A stretch of DNA of 64,000 nt from NCBI GenBank assembly GCA_016193285.1, contig JACPSL010000038.1, positions 92,116-156,115 of the forward strand, given 5' to 3'. The DNA comes from Candidatus Melainabacteria bacterium (GTDB taxonomy: Bacteria > Cyanobacteriota > Vampirovibrionia > 2-02-FULL-35-15). How positions within the stretch are numbered: the stretch's first letter is position 1; each line of letters begins with the position of its first letter. The notes below the pieces were generated by a model. That model worked only from the letters and a program-made list of their open reading frames with translations, was not told the DNA's origin and ran no database searches. A program made the translations under genes and the position numbers. This document shows positions 49,514 to 60,210 of the stretch, in pieces.

Positions 49514-50653
49514 TTAAAAAATAAATTTATATAAATTGTCTTTAGTTACAGTTTCATATGAACTGTTTTTATACTCAAGCCACCTTTCAGGTTTTTTGCT
49601 CCATTTTTTTTCTCTCCACTTAATTTCGTATCCAAAAAGCTTACCGCCTTGTTCTTCTATGAGATCTACTTCAGAACCATCATAAGTCCTCCAAAAATAT
49701 TGATCTGAGTAAACCTGATGATATTCTCTGTACTTAAGTCTTTCCACAATGACAAAATTTTCAAATAATTTACCAATGTCATCCCTCATATCAATAAAAT
49801 TAAAGTTATTTATAATGGTATTTCTTATCCCTAGGTCGTAAAAATATACTTTTCTAAGCCTGGATAGTTCTTTTCTTTTATTTTGAGTATACGGAGATAG
49901 TCTAAATACTACAAAGCATTTTTCAAGCAAATCAATATAACGCTCTACAGTATTTTTATCTACTCCAAGCAGATTTGAGAGTTCTGTATATGATACTTCC
50001 TGTCCGACTTGAAGTGCCAGTGCTTTTAATAATCTATTAACTAAATTAGGATTTTTTACTTGTTGAAATTCTAAAATATCTTTATAGAGATAACTTGTGG
50101 TTATTTCTCTAAGTAATTGCTTTTTCTCTTCAAACGATTTTTGCTTAGTGATTTCAGGATATGAACCAAAAATAAGTAGTTGCTCCAATTCTTTTTTAAG
50201 TCTTAAGAAATTTTTATCTGGGTAAATTTCTTCTGTACTTAGAGGATAAAGATTGTAAACAAATTTTCTGCCTGTTAGTGGTTCCTGAGTTTTATGTAAT
50301 AAATTGAAACTTGAAGATGCAGTCACAAAGATTTGTAATTTTTTACCGTAGTGATCTACTAAGATTTTAAGAGTCTGACCAATGTTTGAAACTTTATGTG
50401 CTTCATCAATGAATAAAATCTTTGAGTTGCTTATAATATTTTCTAAAAACTCTAAATTCTTTCCTTCAAGTAATTCCAAATCTTCTCTGTTATCACAATT
50501 CAAAGTCTTTGCCTTTGTATCTTTAAAACCTTTTAAAACTTCTTTTATTAAAGTAGTTTTTCCAACTTGTCTTGAGCCAACAATAATAAGGCTTTTACCT
50601 TTAAAAGAATCTTTTCTTAGCTTTTTTTCTAAAATTCGTGAGTAAAGTCTCAT
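49514..50653 (-). CDS. AAA-type ATPase with DUF4143 domain
   Basis: A 379-residue ATPase of the large AAA_14/DUF4143 group. Walker A is 'IIVGSRQVGKTTLIKEVL' at about 24-41, and Walker B is 'SKILFIDEAHKV'. A 'FVTASSSFNLLHKT' sensor region follows. A winged-helix-like part ('QEVSYTELSNLLGVDKNTVE') leads into the DUF4143 domain with nuclease-like 'YDGSEVDLIEEQGGKLFGYE' and 'IKWREKKW'. These genes are mobile and of unclear role. It sits 14 nt upstream of the adenine methylase, so the two may be cotranscribed. Confidence 0.88.
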   Translation of the reverse strand: MRLYSRILEKKLRKDSFKGKSLIIVGSRQVGKTTLIKEVLKGFKDTKAKTLNCDNREDLELLEGKNLEFLENIISNSKILFIDEAHKVSNIGQTLKILVDHYGKKLQIFVTASSSFNLLHKTQEPLTGRKFVYNLYPLSTEEIYPDKNFLRLKKELEQLLIFGSYPEITKQKSFEEKKQLLREITTSYLYKDILEFQQVKNPNLVNRLLKALALQVGQEVSYTELSNLLGVDKNTVERYIDLLEKCFVVFRLSPYTQNKRKELSRLRKVYFYDLGIRNTIINNFNFIDMRDDIGKLFENFVIVERLKYREYHQVYSDQYFWRTYDGSEVDLIEEQGGKLFGYEIKWREKKWSKKPERWLEYKNSSYETVTKDNLYKFIF

Positions 50654-50714
50654 TTTTAGGCGTAATTACGTGAGGTTGCTCACTATTTTACCATAAGACA
50701 AATCAAAAAAAATT

Positions 50715-52127
<1,413 letters not shown>

Positions 52128-52201
52128 TACTTCTTAACCTTTCTTTGTAGTATTGATAGCCTTTAAAAGGCTTTCTTATATTTTAGGAAAGTAATTTATA
52201 A

Positions 52202-53104
52202 ATGACAGCTCAAGTATTACAAACAATTCTTAAAGTTGCAGTGCAACTTGCTCCAAAACAATTAGGAGCAGTAAAGAATTTAACTACCCTTTTAGAACAA
52301 TATGGAACTAATCCTCTTTTAAATGTAGTTGAACAAGTTGCACTAGAAGCATCAGCAACTATTACAAGTACTCCAGCAGCGGCTATTAACAATGCAAAAA
52401 GATTACTTGGTCCAGATCTTGAAATAATTCACAGAGCATTAAAAGGAAAAGATCTTGATGGAGCAAGAGAGATTTTGTCAGATGCAGTGAGATTAATAGA
52501 GAAAGGACAACCTTTAAATAAAGAGAGACTAATACAACTACTTGAAGAGATAAAAGCAAACCATACATTAGTTGATGAACAAGTAGTTAGTGCTCATGAA
52601 TCTGCTGAAAAATTATTAGATGGTTCTATTGATAACTTAATGAAAATATTTCAACGAGAGTTAGAAAACTCTGGTTCAATTTTAGGTATGGCAAGAAAAG
52701 CTGCACAGCTTTTTCACAGGTTTTTACCAGGACAATTTCCAGAAAAATGGCAATGGGTACTTGATGAAACTAAAATGAAAGAACATATAAAAGAAAAAGT
52801 ATTAAATGAGGATTTTAGATCTTTTTTAATAGATTATGTTAGAGGAACTAAAGTTAGCACTAATGATTTACAAGGTTTGCAGAAGATGTGTTTTAAAGGT
52901 TTTCAAGGTGCATTATGGTTTTTAAGAAATGCTCCTAAAGAAGTAATTGAATTTGCTCCTGCTGTTGGAACAGGCTTAGGGTTCTTTGCTCGTAGAATTC
53001 CATTCTTTGGATTTATAAATATGGCTCTAATGTTTCTTGGGAACTATCAAGATGAGCTTCAGGAAATAAAAGGCCTATCTGAGAACTTTCGTACAAATCC
53101 ATAA
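52202..53104 (+). CDS. Hypothetical helical protein, 300 aa
   Basis: A helical, mostly soluble protein that I do not recognise ('MTAQVLQTILKVAVQLAPKQ...'). The first two thirds consist of amphipathic helices ('GPDLEIIHRALKGKDLDGAR', 'LIQLLEEIKANHTLVDEQVV'). The last part has a mildly hydrophobic hairpin ('FAPAVGTGLGFFARRIPFFG', 'FINMALMFLGNY') that may contact a membrane. No signal peptide is seen. It lies between purA (divergent) and the GGDEF gene, 71 nt before the latter. Function cannot be proposed. Confidence 0.7.
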   Translation: MTAQVLQTILKVAVQLAPKQLGAVKNLTTLLEQYGTNPLLNVVEQVALEASATITSTPAAAINNAKRLLGPDLEIIHRALKGKDLDGAREILSDAVRLIEKGQPLNKERLIQLLEEIKANHTLVDEQVVSAHESAEKLLDGSIDNLMKIFQRELENSGSILGMARKAAQLFHRFLPGQFPEKWQWVLDETKMKEHIKEKVLNEDFRSFLIDYVRGTKVSTNDLQGLQKMCFKGFQGALWFLRNAPKEVIEFAPAVGTGLGFFARRIPFFGFINMALMFLGNYQDELQEIKGLSENFRTNP

Positions 53105-53175
53105 TATAATTGTATAAATTCCCTACTGCATTGATTAATCAAGAGCTTCTTGTGGAATGATTATTTAGTAAAGCC

Positions 53176-55821
53176 ATGGAAGAAGAAAAATCGCAAAAAA
53201 ATAAAACCATTAAAGATTTAAAGTCTTTATTAATAAACAAAATATTAGAACTTCAAGTAAGTTCTCTTGATGCAAAAGAACAAATAAGTACTTTAGTAAA
53301 CTTTATTCAGTCTTTATTGGAAATTGATACTATTGCAGTTTATGCCAACTTTGCTAATGAAGAAATTAATTTAATTAATTCTAAAACTGGTGCAAAACAA
53401 CATAACTTACTTGGACACATGCTTGAAACAATTTCAGAACAAATTGAAATTAAGCAAACTAGATATTTTAATTCTCTTATTCCACTTACTGAATTAAATA
53501 TAAAAGGACTTTCAGATGTTGATTTAAATACCTATATTTATCCAATACTTTCCCCACATGCTAAGGAACTATATGGAATAGTACTTATAACAAATCCAAA
53601 ACTTATCAGGACACCAGAAGAACAAAAGATTTTTATATTTGTCTTAAACTACATTACAAAAATTATTGAAGAAGTAGATCTTGCAAGCCAGGTTAATGCA
53701 AAAGGAGACAGATTAAAACTTTTATCCTCACTTTCAAGCTCGCTTAGAGGACTTCTAAAGTCTGAAAAAGCAATTGAGATTGTTCTTAAAGGCATACACA
53801 GCTTTTTAAAACTTGATGATATTTATTTTGCAAGATGGATAGCTAGTAAAAAAACAATTGAAATTACCCAAGAAATAGTTTCCGACAAAAATAAATCATT
53901 AAAAGGATTTATCCACAAAGTAAGCAACAAAAATCCAATAATAAAACTTTTGTATAAGAATCAATACATGACTTATAAAAATAAAAATATTAGAAGAATA
54001 AGCAAAATATTCTTACAATCTAAAAAACCATCGATATTTTGTATATTGCCTGTATTAATTCGTAATGAACTACTTGGAATAGTAGTTTGCGAAAGCACTT
54101 CACTACATTCAGAAGTAAATACCGAAGATCTAAGAATTACACAAGATATTTGTGGACAGCTAGCGGTTATTTTAAACCAAGCAAACTTATATGAAGAAAG
54201 TCTTTCAACTGCACAAAGAGAATTTTTACTTAATTCAATTACTACAATGATTCGAGATACATTAGAAGTTAATGGTGTTCTTGAAAAAACAGCTAGAGAA
54301 ATTGGACAAGTTTTTGGGGTTAGTGCATGTGGTGCATTTATCCATAAAAAAGAAGGAACAGGTTTTACAGATAAGTCTATCTGGGCAACAAAAGATGAGT
54401 ATGAAAAGAAGATGTCTTTATTTCCTATTGATCCAGCTTTATGGAAAGAAAACTCTTCACCATTTTTCCCTGACCCAATTACTCAGAACATTTCAATCTC
54501 AAATATTAATTCCCAGAACTTTAGCGAAAATGAAACTTTAATAAATGAAAGTGGATGCAAATCATATCTAGCATGTCCTTTAAATAAAGGTAACAAAACA
54601 ATAGGTGTACTAGCTCTTGCTCAATTTGACTCATACAGAACATGGACAAATTCAGAAGTACAGTTACTTGAAGCAATTACTGATCAAGTAGAAATGGCGC
54701 TATTACAAGCAGAACTTCATGAACATGTCCAGCAGACAGAAAGGCAAATGAACCTTTTACATCAAGTGAGCAATGCAATTAGAGATACTTTGAATATATC
54801 GACTGTTATGGCAAGAACTGCTCAGGACCTAGGAGAAATATTAGGTGCAAGCAGATGTTTTATAAGAAGGCTTAAGAGCATATCTCCTCTTCAAGTTCTT
54901 GCTACTGAACAGGAATATTTAAATAAAGAACAAAAAATAAATAAAGCAGCTGATTTAATTTTAGATTTTGAAAAGACATGGCTTGAATCATTAAACAATC
55001 TTCCTGAAGTAGATCGTGCTAATTCAACTCTTCACATTCCAGATGTTCCAACTATTTTTAAAGATTCCCCTGATCCACTTAAAACAATTTTAGAAATTAT
55101 AGAAATTAAAAGTTTTCTTGCAGTTTCTTTAGTAGCAGCAGGTAAAGTAATTGGTTCATTATGTATTCATCAATGTAACAGAAATAGAATTTTTACTCAA
55201 AATGAAATTGATTTTGTAAAAAGAGTAGCGTCAGAAGCATCAATTGCAGTTTTAAATGCAGACTTATTTACAAAAGTTGAATACCAAGCACAAAGAGATA
55301 GCTTAACTAGTTTATATAATCATGCGTATTTTCAAACAGCACTTCATCACGAGGTAGAACGTGCTAAAAGAACAGGTTCTGACTTATCTGTAATAATGAT
55401 AGACCTTGATCACTTAAAATCAATAAATGATAAATTTGGGCATGCAGCAGGTGACGAAGCTATTACACTTGTAGGCGGGAAATTACAACAGTGCTTAAGA
55501 CAAATGGATATTGTTGCAAGATATGGCGGAGATGAGTTTGCAGTACTTTTACCAGAAACTAATCTTGAAGAAGCTACTGGAATTGCAAAAAGAATTTTAG
55601 AAGCATTAAACAGAACAATTCACTCACAGTGGGGAGCATTAAGTGCAAGTATTGGAGTATCAGGAACACCACATGAAGAAAGAAATAAGGAAGCCATTAT
55701 GAAAGCAGCCGATGATGTAATGTACATTTCTAAAAAAGAAGGAAGGAATAGAATTACCATATCAACAATACTTGATACAACAGGACCAGTAGAGCAGAAA
55801 CCAATCAGTAGGGGCAAGTAG
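53176..55821 (+). CDS. Multi-GAF diguanylate cyclase (GGDEF)
   Basis: An 881-residue cytoplasmic signalling enzyme. Four GAF-like modules appear at about 15-165, 185-330, 355-505 and 530-690. A C-terminal GGDEF domain (about 700-865) makes cyclic di-GMP: 'RDSLTSLYNHAYFQTALHHE', 'VIMIDLDHLKSINDKFGHAA' and the active site 'VARYGGDEFAVLLPETN' at 780-796. The inhibitory I-site RxxD ('RQMD') lies five residues before GGDEF, as in feedback-controlled cyclases. No EAL domain is present. The last two codons and stop (TAG at 55819) lie inside a palindrome that separates it from mnmE. Confidence 0.93.
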   Translation: MEEEKSQKNKTIKDLKSLLINKILELQVSSLDAKEQISTLVNFIQSLLEIDTIAVYANFANEEINLINSKTGAKQHNLLGHMLETISEQIEIKQTRYFNSLIPLTELNIKGLSDVDLNTYIYPILSPHAKELYGIVLITNPKLIRTPEEQKIFIFVLNYITKIIEEVDLASQVNAKGDRLKLLSSLSSSLRGLLKSEKAIEIVLKGIHSFLKLDDIYFARWIASKKTIEITQEIVSDKNKSLKGFIHKVSNKNPIIKLLYKNQYMTYKNKNIRRISKIFLQSKKPSIFCILPVLIRNELLGIVVCESTSLHSEVNTEDLRITQDICGQLAVILNQANLYEESLSTAQREFLLNSITTMIRDTLEVNGVLEKTAREIGQVFGVSACGAFIHKKEGTGFTDKSIWATKDEYEKKMSLFPIDPALWKENSSPFFPDPITQNISISNINSQNFSENETLINESGCKSYLACPLNKGNKTIGVLALAQFDSYRTWTNSEVQLLEAITDQVEMALLQAELHEHVQQTERQMNLLHQVSNAIRDTLNISTVMARTAQDLGEILGASRCFIRRLKSISPLQVLATEQEYLNKEQKINKAADLILDFEKTWLESLNNLPEVDRANSTLHIPDVPTIFKDSPDPLKTILEIIEIKSFLAVSLVAAGKVIGSLCIHQCNRNRIFTQNEIDFVKRVASEASIAVLNADLFTKVEYQAQRDSLTSLYNHAYFQTALHHEVERAKRTGSDLSVIMIDLDHLKSINDKFGHAAGDEAITLVGGKLQQCLRQMDIVARYGGDEFAVLLPETNLEEATGIAKRILEALNRTIHSQWGALSASIGVSGTPHEERNKEAIMKAADDVMYISKKEGRNRITISTILDTTGPVEQKPISRGK

Positions 55822-55850
55822 GGTCAGGTTTTAAACCTGACCCTACTTGC
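55814..55850. repeat. 37-bp perfect palindrome at the end of the GGDEF gene
   Basis: 'GCAAGTAGGGTCAGGTTT' and its exact complement surround a single T. It contains the GGDEF stop codon and lies 18 nt before mnmE. A near relative is at 62196-62230. No T-run follows, though it would form a strong RNA hairpin. Confidence 0.95.
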
Positions 55851-55868
55851 GTTATATAATCTAATTGC

Positions 55869-57236
55869 ATGTTTGACTTAAAAGATACAATCTGTGCTAT
55901 TTGCACACCACAAGGAACTAGTGCAATTGCAGTTATTAGAATTTCAGGAAAAGACAGCTGGGATATTGTACAAAAATTTTTTTCCGAAACCTTGCAACCT
56001 TGTAACCTTGCAACCTTGCAATCTCTTTTTGAACACATGCATGCAAAACACGGCTATATAAAGGAAGGCAAGAAAATAATCGATGAAGTAGTTATCCTTC
56101 CATTTAAATCCCCCAAAAGTTTTACTACTGAAGATAGTATTGAAATCTATTGTCATGGAAGCCCACAAATTGCTTCTATGATTTTAGATTTGTGTTTAAA
56201 AAATGGTGCTAGAAGAGCTGAAGCAGGTGAGTTTACTTACAGAGCTTTTATAAATGGAAGGATAGATTTAACTCAAGCAGAAGCAATAAACGAAGTAATT
56301 AGTGCAACATCTACTAAAGTAGTTTATGCAATTTCAGAAGGAGCTTTAAGTAAGAAGGTTAAAGGATTTTATGAAAGATTGTTTGATTTAATAACATCTA
56401 TTGAAAGCTCAATTGAATTTCCAAGCGATGTGCCATCTTTAGATAAAGAAAAAATAATTTTTGAGTTGCTTGAAATTAGTAAGGAATTAAGTAAATTAAT
56501 TGAAGCTTCAAGAGAAGGACAAATCTTACGTAACGGAATAAAAGTTTCAATCATTGGTGAACCAAATGTTGGGAAGTCAAGCCTCTTAAATCAGTTACTA
56601 GAAAGTGAAAGAGCAATAGTAACAAGTGAACCAGGAACAACACGAGATACCATAGAAGAAAAAATAATTCTTGATGGCTGGCCTTTTGTTTTAGTTGACA
56701 CAGCTGGCTTGAGAAAAGAGGGCCCCTTAAATATGTCAGAAAAAATTGGCATTAAAAAAAGTAAAGAAGCAATAGAAAACTCAGATATTGTTTTGTCGGT
56801 CTTTGATCTTACAAGAAATAAAAATGAGGAGATTTGTAATTTTGCAAATGGTAAACAAAAAATAATTGTTGGAAACAAGATTGATTTGATAGAGGCAAAT
56901 CATAATCTGCCTCCATGTGATATTTCCATCTCTGCAAAGTATGGTACAAACATTGATAGGTTAAAAAAATTGCTTCTTGAGAAGGCGATTTCATTGAAAC
57001 CACGTAGAGACGCCCTGTTAGGGCGTCTCTACGTCAACCAACGTCAGAAAGAACTTTTACTTCAATGTTCTTCTCATATAAATTCTGGGCTTAAAATGTT
57101 TCAAAACAATATGCCAGAAGATTTAGTTGCTGATGAATTAAAAAATGCTGTTTTAAAACTAGATGAGGTTTCAGGGAGAAAAATCAATGAGGATGTAATT
57201 ACAAACATATTTAAGAAATTTTGTATTGGAAAATGA
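55869..57236 (+). CDS. mnmE: tRNA modification GTPase MnmE with two repeat insertions
   Basis: A 455-residue GTPase that, with MnmG, builds the C5 modification of U34 in tRNA. The N-terminal folate-binding domain starts 'DTICAICTPQGTSAIAVIRI' and has 'EIYCHGSPQIASMILDLCL' and 'GEFTYRAFINGRIDLTQAEA'. The G domain has 'IIGEPNVGKSSLLNQLLES', 'TTRDTIEEKI', 'DTAGLRKEG' and 'GNKIDLIE'. The C-terminus ends with the catalytic 'FCIGK'. Two segments are foreign: 'SETLQPCNLATLQSL' at about 40-52 (8-bp tandem repeat) and 'RRDALLGRLYV' at about 378-389 (palindrome). Both keep the frame. Confidence 0.96.
   Translation: MFDLKDTICAICTPQGTSAIAVIRISGKDSWDIVQKFFSETLQPCNLATLQSLFEHMHAKHGYIKEGKKIIDEVVILPFKSPKSFTTEDSIEIYCHGSPQIASMILDLCLKNGARRAEAGEFTYRAFINGRIDLTQAEAINEVISATSTKVVYAISEGALSKKVKGFYERLFDLITSIESSIEFPSDVPSLDKEKIIFELLEISKELSKLIEASREGQILRNGIKVSIIGEPNVGKSSLLNQLLESERAIVTSEPGTTRDTIEEKIILDGWPFVLVDTAGLRKEGPLNMSEKIGIKKSKEAIENSDIVLSVFDLTRNKNEEICNFANGKQKIIVGNKIDLIEANHNLPPCDISISAKYGTNIDRLKKLLLEKAISLKPRRDALLGRLYVNQRQKELLLQCSSHINSGLKMFQNNMPEDLVADELKNAVLKLDEVSGRKINEDVITNIFKKFCIGK
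55990..56021. repeat. 8-bp tandem repeat inside mnmE
   Basis: Four units of CCTTGCAA follow each other, the second being CCTTGTAA. They encode the 'QPCNLATLQ' insertion in the N-terminal domain of MnmE. Confidence 0.9.
57002..57034. repeat. 33-bp palindrome inside mnmE
   Basis: 'ACGTAGAGACGCCCT' and its exact complement flank the loop GTT. The GTAGAGACG arms are shared with the 44-bp palindrome of mnmA (35437-35480). Confidence 0.95.
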
Positions 57237-57240
57237 TGAT

Positions 57241-57402
57241 CTAATGGCTCAATCCCTTTTTAAATTCTTTTAAAATTTCCTCTGCAATTTTTTTAGAACT
57301 AAAATTTAATTCTCCTTTTTTATATAAAGCTTTAAGGTTTGCTAATTCTTTTTTCCCAGAATTAGATTGTTTTGTTTTCTTTGATTTACCTTTTAATTTC
57401 AT
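57241..57402 (-). CDS. Small protein with FlgM-like C-terminal motif (53 aa)
   Basis: A 53-residue frame from ATG 57402 to TAG 57241. The N-terminal 18 residues are Lys/Ser-rich and probably disordered. The C-terminal part reads 'LANLKALYKKGELNFSSKKI' then 'AEEILKEF'. This resembles the end of FlgM-type anti-sigma-28 factors, where a 'lk..i..G.y.vd...iA..il' pattern binds the sigma factor. The match is short and made by eye. No flagellar genes are near. It is convergent with mnmE, 4 nt apart at the stops. Confidence 0.5.
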   Translation of the reverse strand: MKLKGKSKKTKQSNSGKKELANLKALYKKGELNFSSKKIAEEILKEFKKGLSH

Positions 57403-57619
57403 TTTATTTAAACTTAACCTTCCTCATGATGCTTAATACGTATCAACTTAAGAAATTGAACTTTGTCTGTCTGGAAACTAACTTAAAAGCAAACAGAATC
57501 TAAGCAAATTGTATAACAAATAATGAACAATTCTAAAGAAAATATAGTCTTTCAATTATCCAAAGTCAATTTAGTGATTTAATTTTGGTTTGTGGATTGA
57601 ATAGTTTTGGAGGCAAAGA

Positions 57620-58306
57620 ATGGTAGAAACAACACAGCTAAATAAGTTTAGGCAAAAAAGACTAAAAGGATTAGCTAAAAAGATAAAAGCAACTCATGAC
57701 AAACCTTATTTCTATCCAAAAAACAATTTATATACAAGGCAAGAGTTTGAACTGCTAGATACTATTTACTCAGATGAGCCACCTATAGCAGTAGAAACAA
57801 ATCAGGGGCTAGCAGACTTTTGGCCTCAAAATAAAGAAGAGTACTTAAGTACTTCAAACAATAAAAACAATATTCTTACAAACCTGCTTTGGTTTCTCTG
57901 TGGCGTGATGCTGACATCAGTTATATGGCTTATATATTTTCAAGTTAATGTCAATGAACTAAGAACTAAAAATGATACACAAATTGTATTTCAAAAATCA
58001 GTAAACATTATGACAGATAAAAGTGCTGACAAAGAAATGAGTAAAAAACTAAATGTGCAAAAACAAAAATTTTCTTTCTCAAATCCATTTAAAAGTAAAC
58101 CAAAGCTACAAGAAATAAAAGTAACTCCTAAAGAACTACCAGTTGTTAGATACCATACAGTAGGAAATGGTGATTCACTTTGGGTAATTGCAAATAAATA
58201 TTACTCAAATCCATCACCTGAAAATATAAATAAGATAATGAAAGCTAACAACATGAAAAAAGTTGGGTTACTTTCAATTGGCCAGAAGCTTGTTATACCG
58301 GATTAA
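57620..58306 (+). CDS. Membrane-anchored LysM-domain protein
   Basis: A 228-residue protein. The N-terminal 90 residues are cytoplasmic and basic ('LNKFRQKRLKGLAKKIK'), then one transmembrane helix ('LLWFLCGVMLTSVIWLIYF') at about 94-112, then a Lys-rich periplasmic linker, and a C-terminal LysM domain (about 175-228: 'YHTVGNGDSLWVIANKYYS', 'INKIMKANNM', 'LLSIGQKLVIP'). LysM binds peptidoglycan, so it may tie the inner membrane to the wall. A GGAGG ribosome site precedes the ATG. The 217 nt upstream contain no recognised gene. Its end overlaps the next gene. Confidence 0.85.
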   Translation: MVETTQLNKFRQKRLKGLAKKIKATHDKPYFYPKNNLYTRQEFELLDTIYSDEPPIAVETNQGLADFWPQNKEEYLSTSNNKNNILTNLLWFLCGVMLTSVIWLIYFQVNVNELRTKNDTQIVFQKSVNIMTDKSADKEMSKKLNVQKQKFSFSNPFKSKPKLQEIKVTPKELPVVRYHTVGNGDSLWVIANKYYSNPSPENINKIMKANNMKKVGLLSIGQKLVIPD

Positions 58307-60038
58307 ATTTTTTCTTTTTTCCTTATTTCTCAGCTCTCAGCTCTCGGCTCTCAGCTCTCAGCTTTCTGTACAAACCTCTTATTTCAAATCCAAAACTATA
58401 AAAATAAATGGAGTTGACTATAAACAAGTTCAATATCCAGTTGGTAAGTTTGGTGGGACACTAAATCAAAGCATATATGGATCAGGCCCTAAGACTTTTA
58501 ACATCTGGGCTTCTACTGATGCAACAAGCAGTGAAGTTGGAAGATTAATGTTTGATAGCTTGTTTGATACAGATCCAATAACTGGTGAAGTTATACCTCA
58601 TCTTGCAAAGAGCTATGAAATAAAAGATGAAGGAAAAACAATTATTGTAAAACTAAGAGAAGGTATTAAGTGGTCTGACGGTATTCCAATTACAAGTGAT
58701 GATGTAGTTTTTACCTGGAACAAAATTGTTTTTACTGGCTTAGAAGGTGGTGGATTTCAATCACTTTGTCTTATAGATGGAAAATATCCTTCTGTAAAAA
58801 AAATTAATGATACGACAGTTGAGTTTATGACTCATGTTGTATTTGCGCCTTTCTTAAGACAAGTTGGATATCAAGTTGCACCAAAACATATACTTGAACC
58901 TGTAATTTTAAAAGCTGGGAAAGATGCAAAAGAAATCTTTTTAAGTTTTTGGGGAACAGAAACAAAACCAGAAGATTTTGTTACAAGCGGCCCGTTTAAA
59001 TTAAAACGTTATGTTCAAGGACAAAGAATTGAATTTGTTAGAAATCCTAATTATTTTGTAATAAATTCTAAAAGTGAAAAACTCCCGTATTTAAATAAGA
59101 TTATTTATACAATTATTCAAGACCAAAGTTTAGAACTTTTTAAATTTTTAGCAAGTGAAATAGACATTATCTCGGTTAGAGGAGAAGATGTTTCACTAGT
59201 AAAAAGATTAGAAAAGAAAAACAAATTTAAAATTATTAATTTAGGTCCTAGCTCTGGCACAGAGTTTCTAGTATTTAACTTATCTAAAAACAAGTGGTTT
59301 AACAATCTTTACTTTAGAAAAGCAATCTCACATGCTATAGATAGACTAAGCATTGTTGACAATGTTTTAGCTGGTGTAGGTAAACCATTATTTACCTCAG
59401 AATCTTTAGCATCAATTTATTTAAACAAAAAATTTGCAGGTGGATATTCACAAGATCTAAATCTGTCAAGAGAATTTTTAAAAAAAGGAGGATTTAATTG
59501 GAATAGTAACGGGAGATTAATTGACGAAAAGAATCAAACGGTTGAATTTACTATTCTTACAAATGCTGAAAATATCACAAGACAAGCAATTAGTGTAATT
59601 ATCCAAGATGATTTAAAAAAACTTGGCATTAAAGTAAACTTAAGACCACTTGACTTTAATACTTTAATCGGGAGATCAGACTCTGGTAATTGGGAAGCAA
59701 TTATTATTGGGTTTACTGGGGGATTCTTTGAACCTAATGATGGTGCAAATGTATGGAAATTAAATGGCAGGCTACACCTTTTTGATTCTTCAGAGCACAA
59801 ACCTAGAGATTGGGAAATTGAAATAGATAAAATTTTTAATGAAGCAACAAAATATATTGATTTTCAAAGAAGGAAAAAACTTTACGACATCTTTCAAGAA
59901 GTTGTTTATGATAAGTTGCCTTTCATTTATCTTGAATCTCCTCTAAGGATAGTAGCTATACAAAATGGTTTAGGTAATATTTTTCCTACAATTTATGGTG
60001 GTGCTTTACACAATTTAGAAAGTATTTACAAAAAATAG
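58290..60038 (+). CDS. Family 5 extracellular solute-binding protein (peptide ABC transporter type)
   Basis: A periplasmic binding protein of the SBP_bac_5 family, 582 residues from TTG 58290. I chose this codon because it gives a signal peptide ('MLYRIKFFLFSLFLSSQ') and there is no ATG before the mature part. The signal's end is encoded by a 7-bp tandem repeat. Family motifs are 'YEIKDEGKTIIVKLREGIKW', 'SDGIPITSDDVVFTWNKIVF', 'RFGLKRYVQGQRIEFVRNPN'-like sequence at about 240, and 'YFRKAISHAIDRLSIVDNVL'. No lipobox is present and no permease genes are adjacent. It overlaps the LysM gene by 17 nt. Confidence 0.88.
   Translation: MLYRIKFFLFSLFLSSQLSALSSQLSVQTSYFKSKTIKINGVDYKQVQYPVGKFGGTLNQSIYGSGPKTFNIWASTDATSSEVGRLMFDSLFDTDPITGEVIPHLAKSYEIKDEGKTIIVKLREGIKWSDGIPITSDDVVFTWNKIVFTGLEGGGFQSLCLIDGKYPSVKKINDTTVEFMTHVVFAPFLRQVGYQVAPKHILEPVILKAGKDAKEIFLSFWGTETKPEDFVTSGPFKLKRYVQGQRIEFVRNPNYFVINSKSEKLPYLNKIIYTIIQDQSLELFKFLASEIDIISVRGEDVSLVKRLEKKNKFKIINLGPSSGTEFLVFNLSKNKWFNNLYFRKAISHAIDRLSIVDNVLAGVGKPLFTSESLASIYLNKKFAGGYSQDLNLSREFLKKGGFNWNSNGRLIDEKNQTVEFTILTNAENITRQAISVIIQDDLKKLGIKVNLRPLDFNTLIGRSDSGNWEAIIIGFTGGFFEPNDGANVWKLNGRLHLFDSSEHKPRDWEIEIDKIFNEATKYIDFQRRKKLYDIFQEVVYDKLPFIYLESPLRIVAIQNGLGNIFPTIYGGALHNLESIYKK
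58331..58365. repeat. Heptanucleotide tandem repeat in the signal-peptide region of the solute-binding protein
   Basis: Five 7-bp units follow each other: CAGCTCT, CAGCTCT, CGGCTCT, CAGCTCT and CAGCTTT. They encode 'SSQLSALSSQLS', the hydrophilic end of the signal peptide. This is an STRR-like repeat. Confidence 0.9.
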
Positions 60039-60210
60039 AAATAAAAAATTAAAAATTTCCTAAAGAATTAAGCTTTATAAGAAATTAAGTTGATAATTAA
60101 ATGACTGGTCTGCCAAAAGCTTTTGAATCTTAAATTGATCTAAAGAACTAAGTGTAGAAAGAATTGGTGTTCGGCCAGAAAAATAAAAAAAACAAAGGAG
60201 GGTGATTACC

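Noticed and set aside
48243..50653. Complete restriction-modification system formed by the methylase and its neighbour
   Set aside because: The neighbour is a DUF4143 AAA ATPase, not a restriction enzyme; no endonuclease motif was found.
58300..58330. ATT start codon for the solute-binding protein, overlapping the LysM stop as ATTAA
   Set aside because: An in-frame TTG at 58290 gives a better signal peptide, so a near-cognate start is not needed.
60039..60210. CIRCE operator upstream of groES
   Set aside because: No TTAGCACTC-N9-GAGTGCTAA or close variant is present in the spacer.
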